DNA of 18,354 nt, taken from assembly GCA_964544635.1 (NCBI GenBank), contig CAZJCK010000064.1, forward strand, positions 1 through 18,354, in the 5' to 3' direction. The notes beneath the pieces were generated by a model. That model had not been told where the DNA came from and searched no databases. It saw only the letters and a list, made by a program, of their open reading frames with translations. Source of the DNA: CAZJCK01 sp964544635. Lineage in GTDB: Bacteria > Zixibacteria > MSB-5A5 > GN15 > FEB-12. Of this stretch, positions 14,642 through 18,354 are shown piece after piece. How positions within the stretch are numbered: the stretch's first letter is position 1; the number at the start of each line of letters is the position of its first letter. A program made the translations under genes and the position numbers.

Positions 14642-15684
14642 GCTAAGCTCCTGTTGCTTGCGCCGATCCAGCGCAGGTCCTTGTCGATAGCCTTTTCCTC
14701 AAGCAACAGCTTGATATGATCGATTCGCTTGTAGCGCGGTCCTTCAAATTCTTCCAACGTCAGTTCCGTTGCCTTGTAGCCGGTGAACATCTCGCCGGCA
14801 CCCTTCTCGACTGTCCAGCTCGGCGCAAACGCCGGTACCAGCTTACGGATCTTGGAGGCGTCTACCCGGTAATTCCGTTTGTCCGGCCCGGCGTCGGAGG
14901 CAAACGCCACCTCGCAGTCCGGCACCACCCCGCCGACAATCTCGGCGACATCGCGAATCCGGTAGTTGGCGTCGGGGGGACAGACATTAAACGACTGGCC
15001 GTGCACATTGTCACGCGGCGCTTTTGCTACCGCCATGAACGCCCTGACGATGTCGGCGATATGAATCAGCGGCCGCCACGGCGTACCGTCGCTTTTCAGC
15101 ATCACCTTGCCCGTCGTCGTCGCCCAGGCCGTCAGGTTGTTCACCACCAGGTCGAATCGGTGACGGGGGGAGAGGCCGTAGGCAGTGGCGTTGCGCAGGA
15201 AGACCGGCGTGAAACGGTCGTCGGCCAGCTTGGCAATCGCCTGCTCGGCCATGACTTTGGACTCACCGTACGGCGTCACCGGGTTGAGTTTCGCATCTTC
15301 GGTGACCAGGCCGTCGCCCGCCGCGCCATAGTTGGAACATGACGACGAAAACACGAACCGCGGTACCCCCGCCTCTTTGGCCAGTTCGGCCAAATGCAGC
15401 GAGCCGCGGAAATTGATGTCAAATGTCAGGTCCGGGTTCAGGTTCCCCAGCGGATCGTTCGACAGTGCCGCCAGGTGAAAGACGGCGTCGAAACCGCGAA
15501 CATCATCAACCGTGGCGTCGCGGATATCCTTGGTGATAGCCGGAATTTCCGACGGTTGCTCGCCGAAGCCGCAGCGACGGTACAGGTCGCTGTCCATGCC
15601 GACGACTTCATAACCGTCGGCCAGCAGCATGGGCACCATAACGGCGCCGATATAGCCCTTGTGACCGGTAACTAATACTCTCAT
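14638..15684 (-). CDS. Extended SDR: NAD-dependent sugar epimerase/reductase family
   Basis: The 348-residue protein is an extended short-chain dehydrogenase. The cofactor motif is TGHKGYIG (6-13), with Asp31 following the second strand, which favours NAD(H). Later come FHLAALSNDP (69-78), SSSCSNYG (113-120) and the catalytic pair Tyr139/Lys143 in YGESK. RmlB- and RfbG-type 4,6-dehydratases usually have TDE(V/I)YG where this protein has SSCSNYG. It therefore looks more like a 4-epimerase or 4-ketoreductase than a dehydratase. LRNATAYG and the C-terminal RYKRIDHI segment are consistent with an SDR acting on nucleotide sugars. It begins 37 nt after the GT4 stop with only a weak ribosome site, and its stop overlaps the C-methyltransferase start, so it opens the tightly linked sugar module. 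The exact substrate is unknown. Confidence 0.9.
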   Translation of the reverse strand: MRVLVTGHKGYIGAVMVPMLLADGYEVVGMDSDLYRRCGFGEQPSEIPAITKDIRDATVDDVRGFDAVFHLAALSNDPLGNLNPDLTFDINFRGSLHLAELAKEAGVPRFVFSSSCSNYGAAGDGLVTEDAKLNPVTPYGESKVMAEQAIAKLADDRFTPVFLRNATAYGLSPRHRFDLVVNNLTAWATTTGKVMLKSDGTPWRPLIHIADIVRAFMAVAKAPRDNVHGQSFNVCPPDANYRIRDVAEIVGGVVPDCEVAFASDAGPDKRNYRVDASKIRKLVPAFAPSWTVEKGAGEMFTGYKATELTLEEFEGPRYKRIDHIKLLLEEKAIDKDLRWIGASNRSLA

Positions 15685-15721
15685 GATGGATAACTACTCT
15701 CTATGTTGCCGACTGATTATT

Positions 15722-16945
15722 CTACGACTTATTCTGATTTTCGGCATCTTTGAGCCGTGCTGAATAGCCTTCTCCCAACAGCTTGCAGAAATGTCCGGCA
15801 ATCTCGCCGACAATCCGGTTCCAGTCATGCCGTCGGGCCAGGTCGCGCCTTTTTTCGGTCTTTTCACCCTCCGACGGCTCGGCCAGGCAGCGCTCAATCG
15901 CCGCCTCCCAGCCGTCCGCAGCCTCCTCCAATTCGAGGAGATCATCGAACGCCAACAGCGACCGAATAGGCGTCGCCACCACCGGCTTCCCGGCCGCAAA
16001 ATACTCATGTACTTTCAGCGGATAAATGTACTTGGTGTAATCATCCACGTTATAGCCCATGCTGCAAACATCGACATGCTGCACATACGCGGGCAGATTT
16101 TCTTTCGGTTTTGGGCCGAGCTTGTGGGCATTTGGCCGCGACATCAGGGAATCAAACGCCTCCTGCTGATCGTGCAGCACGCCGGTCGGGCCGATGAAGA
16201 CAAACGACCAGTCGGGCCGCTTCCCGGCCAGTTCATTCAGCAGCCCGAAATTGAGCTGCGACTTCAAGTAGCCCACATAGCCGATCCGGGGATGCGGAAT
16301 ATCGGCCAGGTCCTCCGGCTCCTCCTGCAACGTTGAAAAGGCCGCAAAATCGACACCATTTGGCACCCGCGCCGTGTTCGGGTTGATATGCCCCTTTTTC
16401 TCCATCAGGGCGGGGGAGTGGATGAACACCTGGTCGACTGTCTCCATGACCGTCCGCTCGACCGGGTTGATACCTTGATCTGTCTTCGAAAACGAATACT
16501 CGTCGTCGATATGATAGACCGCCTTGTCATACGCCGCCAGTTGCAGGGCCGAGGCGAATTTCGGCCGCCAGATATACAGGATGATCTTCTTGGCGCCAAG
16601 CGCCTGTGCCATCTGGATCGGCTTGCGGTATCGACGACGTTCAGCGTAGCGAGCCAGTATTCCGGGGCGATAGAATTTCGACTCCGCCACCCCCGGCTGA
16701 AAGACTGTCAGGTTATACGGCGCGCCGCCGGTCACCGGCTTCCGCGATGCCAGCGTCTCCCGCCATTCGTCCGCTTCATCGCACCAGATGACATGGAAAT
16801 ACGCGGCCAGGCGACTCAGCACCTGGTGTCGCGACTGCCAGGCGCGGTCCCAGCGGTCGGCAACCAGCGCCACCACCGCGACATCGGAAAACAGCGGTTC
16901 GGCTGGGGACTCGATTGTTCTCTCTTCTTTGACGTGTGCTATCAT
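15722..16945 (-). CDS. Glycosyltransferase, GT4-like (GT-B fold)
   Basis: Read from the ATG at 16945 the product has 407 residues. The N-terminal Rossmann half contains VALVADRWDRAW (25-36) and IILYIWRPKF (121-130). The C-terminal half has VPNGVDF (194-200), IGYVGYLKSQLNF (221-233), FVFIGP (248-253), HKLGPKPKENLPAYV (274-288) and KVHEYFAAGKPVVATP (311-326). In the last, Glu314 belongs to the donor-binding motif of GT4 enzymes. It would transfer one sugar to the lipid-linked glycan at the inner face of the membrane; donor and linkage are unknown. A TTG at 16960 would add five residues and start 7 nt after the upstream stop. Neither start has a clear Shine-Dalgarno, and the ATG is preferred. 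Confidence 0.9.
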   Translation of the reverse strand: MIAHVKEERTIESPAEPLFSDVAVVALVADRWDRAWQSRHQVLSRLAAYFHVIWCDEADEWRETLASRKPVTGGAPYNLTVFQPGVAESKFYRPGILARYAERRRYRKPIQMAQALGAKKIILYIWRPKFASALQLAAYDKAVYHIDDEYSFSKTDQGINPVERTVMETVDQVFIHSPALMEKKGHINPNTARVPNGVDFAAFSTLQEEPEDLADIPHPRIGYVGYLKSQLNFGLLNELAGKRPDWSFVFIGPTGVLHDQQEAFDSLMSRPNAHKLGPKPKENLPAYVQHVDVCSMGYNVDDYTKYIYPLKVHEYFAAGKPVVATPIRSLLAFDDLLELEEAADGWEAAIERCLAEPSEGEKTEKRRDLARRHDWNRIVGEIAGHFCKLLGEGYSARLKDAENQNKS

Positions 16946-16967
16946 TTGGTCGTGCTGCAAAATCTTG

Positions 16968-17933
16968 TCAGGTCTCTCGCGGTTGCGCCATCACCGGCTC
17001 AGCGGCGTCAACGGTTATCGTTTCTTCTCCGCCCCGCCGCCAAAGGCGCCCTATCAGATACCGATACATACCGGTCACCAGCGCGCCGAGATGCCGACGA
17101 ACGGCCGCCGTCGACTCATCGAACGGACCGCGAACCACTCGGCTCAACAGCGGACGACATTCGTCAATGGCGGCGCGGATGGCGTGACGGTCACCTTTGA
17201 GGGCAAACTTGGCATAATAGCCGCCCCGTGAGATGGCGTAGGCACGGTTGAGCTTCTGAACGCTGGCCTTGTTGGACCGGCCGTGATCGTGATGAATCAG
17301 CAGATCCGGCGCGTAGACCAGTCTTGCCCGCAGCGCCGTCATGCGGTGCAAATAGTCAAGATCCTCCGCCGCCGGCAATGCCGTGCCCGGCCCAAATATG
17401 GTGTCAAACAGGCCGATCCGCTCGAGCACCGAGCGCCGCACTGCGAAGTTGCAGCCAACGATCGGGATGTTCCTGGGCAGGATGTCGGCCAGCGCCAGTT
17501 CGCGACGCTCGACTGAGGTGCGGGTCGTTGTCTGTGCATCCTCATGGTTAAACAGGACAACCCTTCCGCCGACACCACCCAGCTCCGGATCCTGCGCGAA
17601 TTCATCCACCATGCCGAGCAACCAGACGGGGCTGGCCAGGCAGTCCTGGTCGGTAAACGCGATTATTTCGCCGCGGGCGGCCCGAACGCCGGTGTTGAGG
17701 GCAAAACATTTGCCCTGGCGCCGCTCCGTCAGGTAGCTCACCTCGCGCGGAGCGCGCCGCCGTACCTGTTCCACCACCTCGGCGGTCTGGTCAGTCGAGT
17801 TGTTGTCGACCACGATCAGCTCGCGGCGCCAGCCGGTCGGCAGCGACGCCGCCAGGATCGAGTCGAGACAGTTTTCGAGTTTTTCGGCCTGGTTATAGGC
17901 CGTCACGATGACGCTTATGGTCCGTTTGGACAC
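16968..17933 (-). CDS. Glycosyltransferase family 2 (GT-A fold)
   Basis: The 321-residue product begins directly with the GT2 core: ISVIVTAYNQ (6-15), VVDNNSTDQT (41-50), FTDQDCL (93-99; Asp95/Asp97 as the metal-binding DXD equivalent), VGCNFAVRRSVLERIGLFD (159-177) and AAEDLDYLHRM (188-198), with the acidic pair Glu190/Asp191. It would use a nucleotide sugar to extend the glycan. The GTG at 17933 is chosen because the family begins at this point and GGAGG stands 4 nt upstream. The frame stays open far upstream, to the window edge, but that stretch reads as low-complexity and unlike any GT domain. No membrane anchor is evident. The next gene (GT4-like) follows closely. Confidence 0.9.
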   Translation of the reverse strand: MSKRTISVIVTAYNQAEKLENCLDSILAASLPTGWRRELIVVDNNSTDQTAEVVEQVRRRAPREVSYLTERRQGKCFALNTGVRAARGEIIAFTDQDCLASPVWLLGMVDEFAQDPELGGVGGRVVLFNHEDAQTTTRTSVERRELALADILPRNIPIVGCNFAVRRSVLERIGLFDTIFGPGTALPAAEDLDYLHRMTALRARLVYAPDLLIHHDHGRSNKASVQKLNRAYAISRGGYYAKFALKGDRHAIRAAIDECRPLLSRVVRGPFDESTAAVRRHLGALVTGMYRYLIGRLWRRGGEETITVDAAEPVMAQPRET

Positions 17934-18354
17934 ATATCCTCCATGATCGCCGGCGCGGGCCGGGGCTCGCTTCCTTGTCAGTAAAACTCGTGATGCCTGT
18001 GGATTACCGCTACGCTGATGGTGTCTGTCGATTGTCCCGGGCTCCTTCATTGCTGTGTTGTCGTGCAGGCTGAAACGCCGCCCGCTCAATCGGCCAGCTG
18101 TGCTCGCCTGCTCTTCTGTTGCCCTCGTAAGTGTTACCGGTGCACGTCGGGGTTTGATTGACGTCTGTTGCGAAGTTCTGTCTGGTGCTGGGGCGGTTCG
18201 CGCACCGGTGACAACATAGCCATGAAACTGTCCGGCGTAAACCGTTTTTCGAGGATGTGTCCCGCCGCCGCCGACAATTTCGTCCTGAATGCGTCCCTCC
18301 TGTCGAACCGTCACAACACCTGCCGAAAACGGTTCCGCACCGGGCGCACCACCG
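17934..18354. other. Gene-poor 5' region upstream of the cluster; no confident gene
   Basis: I see no convincing complete gene in these 421 nt. On the minus strand a short frame ends at a TGA at 18311-18313; its 13 codons mostly end in G or C, like the genes here, so it could be the tail of an upstream gene entering from the right, but it is too short to tell. A weak promoter-like pair, TTTACG (18241-18236) and TATGTT (18218-18213) with 17 nt between, could drive the cluster with a leader of about 270 nt. The frame of the GT2 gene remains open through the whole stretch, but its translation looks non-protein-like. No terminator, tRNA or clear repeat was found. Confidence 0.35.

Noticed and set aside
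18003..18020. Possible ops/JUMPstart element in the leader (minus strand reads AGCGTAGCGGTAAT)
   Set aside because: It only loosely resembles the ops core GGCGGTAGCGT; the order of the GGTA and GCGT parts is different, and no JUMPstart sequence surrounds it.
1..18354. CRISPR arrays, insertion sequences, tRNA or rRNA genes
   Set aside because: I looked for short spaced direct repeats, transposase-like frames, terminal inverted repeats and RNA-gene sequence and saw none; the minus strand is almost fully occupied by polysaccharide genes.

Overview
The window is one 18 kb block of a bacterial cell-surface polysaccharide locus. Every supported gene lies on the minus strand, so transcription runs from high to low coordinates. 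The DNA is moderately GC-rich by eye. A WaaL/Wzy-like membrane protein, a UDP-GlcNAc 2-epimerase, glycosyltransferases and an O-acetylation module point to a Gram-negative (diderm) bacterium making an O-antigen or exopolysaccharide. The FemAB-like protein resembles the PEP-CTERM/exosortase-associated FemAB family, which suggests an environmental lineage. I cannot name a phylum from the sequence alone.

Layout in the direction of transcription: (a) 18354-17934, a 5' region with no confident gene; (b) 17933-15722, two glycosyltransferases (GT2 type, then GT4 type); (c) 15684-8595, a tightly packed seven-gene module: SDR epimerase/reductase, TylC3-type sugar C-methyltransferase, RmlC-type epimerase, DUF4910 aminopeptidase-like protein, class III (GSAM-like) aminotransferase, RfbF-type sugar-1-phosphate nucleotidyltransferase and PIG-L deacetylase; (d) 8544-7444, WecB; (e) 7407-5929, an O-antigen ligase/polymerase-like membrane protein; (f) 5948-2604, FemAB-like protein, DegT-family aminotransferase and NodB polysaccharide deacetylase; (g) 2603-2459, an intergenic region with a good sigma70-type promoter and a hairpin at the predicted RNA 5' end; (h) 2458-1, an MBOAT O-acyltransferase and an SGNH/GDSL-like partner cut off by the window edge.

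Region (c) is the most interesting part. Four of its junctions are stop/start overlaps or 1-nt gaps, so the genes are probably made together. Their families predict an activated, C-methyl-branched sugar that is also aminated or acylated. No 4,6-dehydratase and no RmlA/RmlB/RmlD are present, and the only SDR lacks the residues typical of 4,6-dehydratases. DUF4910 and GSAM-like proteins have no firmly assigned role in such pathways as far as I know. The glycosyltransferases would transfer the product, the ligase/polymerase-like protein would assemble or attach the glycan, and the MBOAT/SGNH pair and the two deacetylases would modify it. No Wzx flippase, Wzz/PCP, export protein or initiating phosphoglycosyltransferase is in the window, so the locus must continue outside it.
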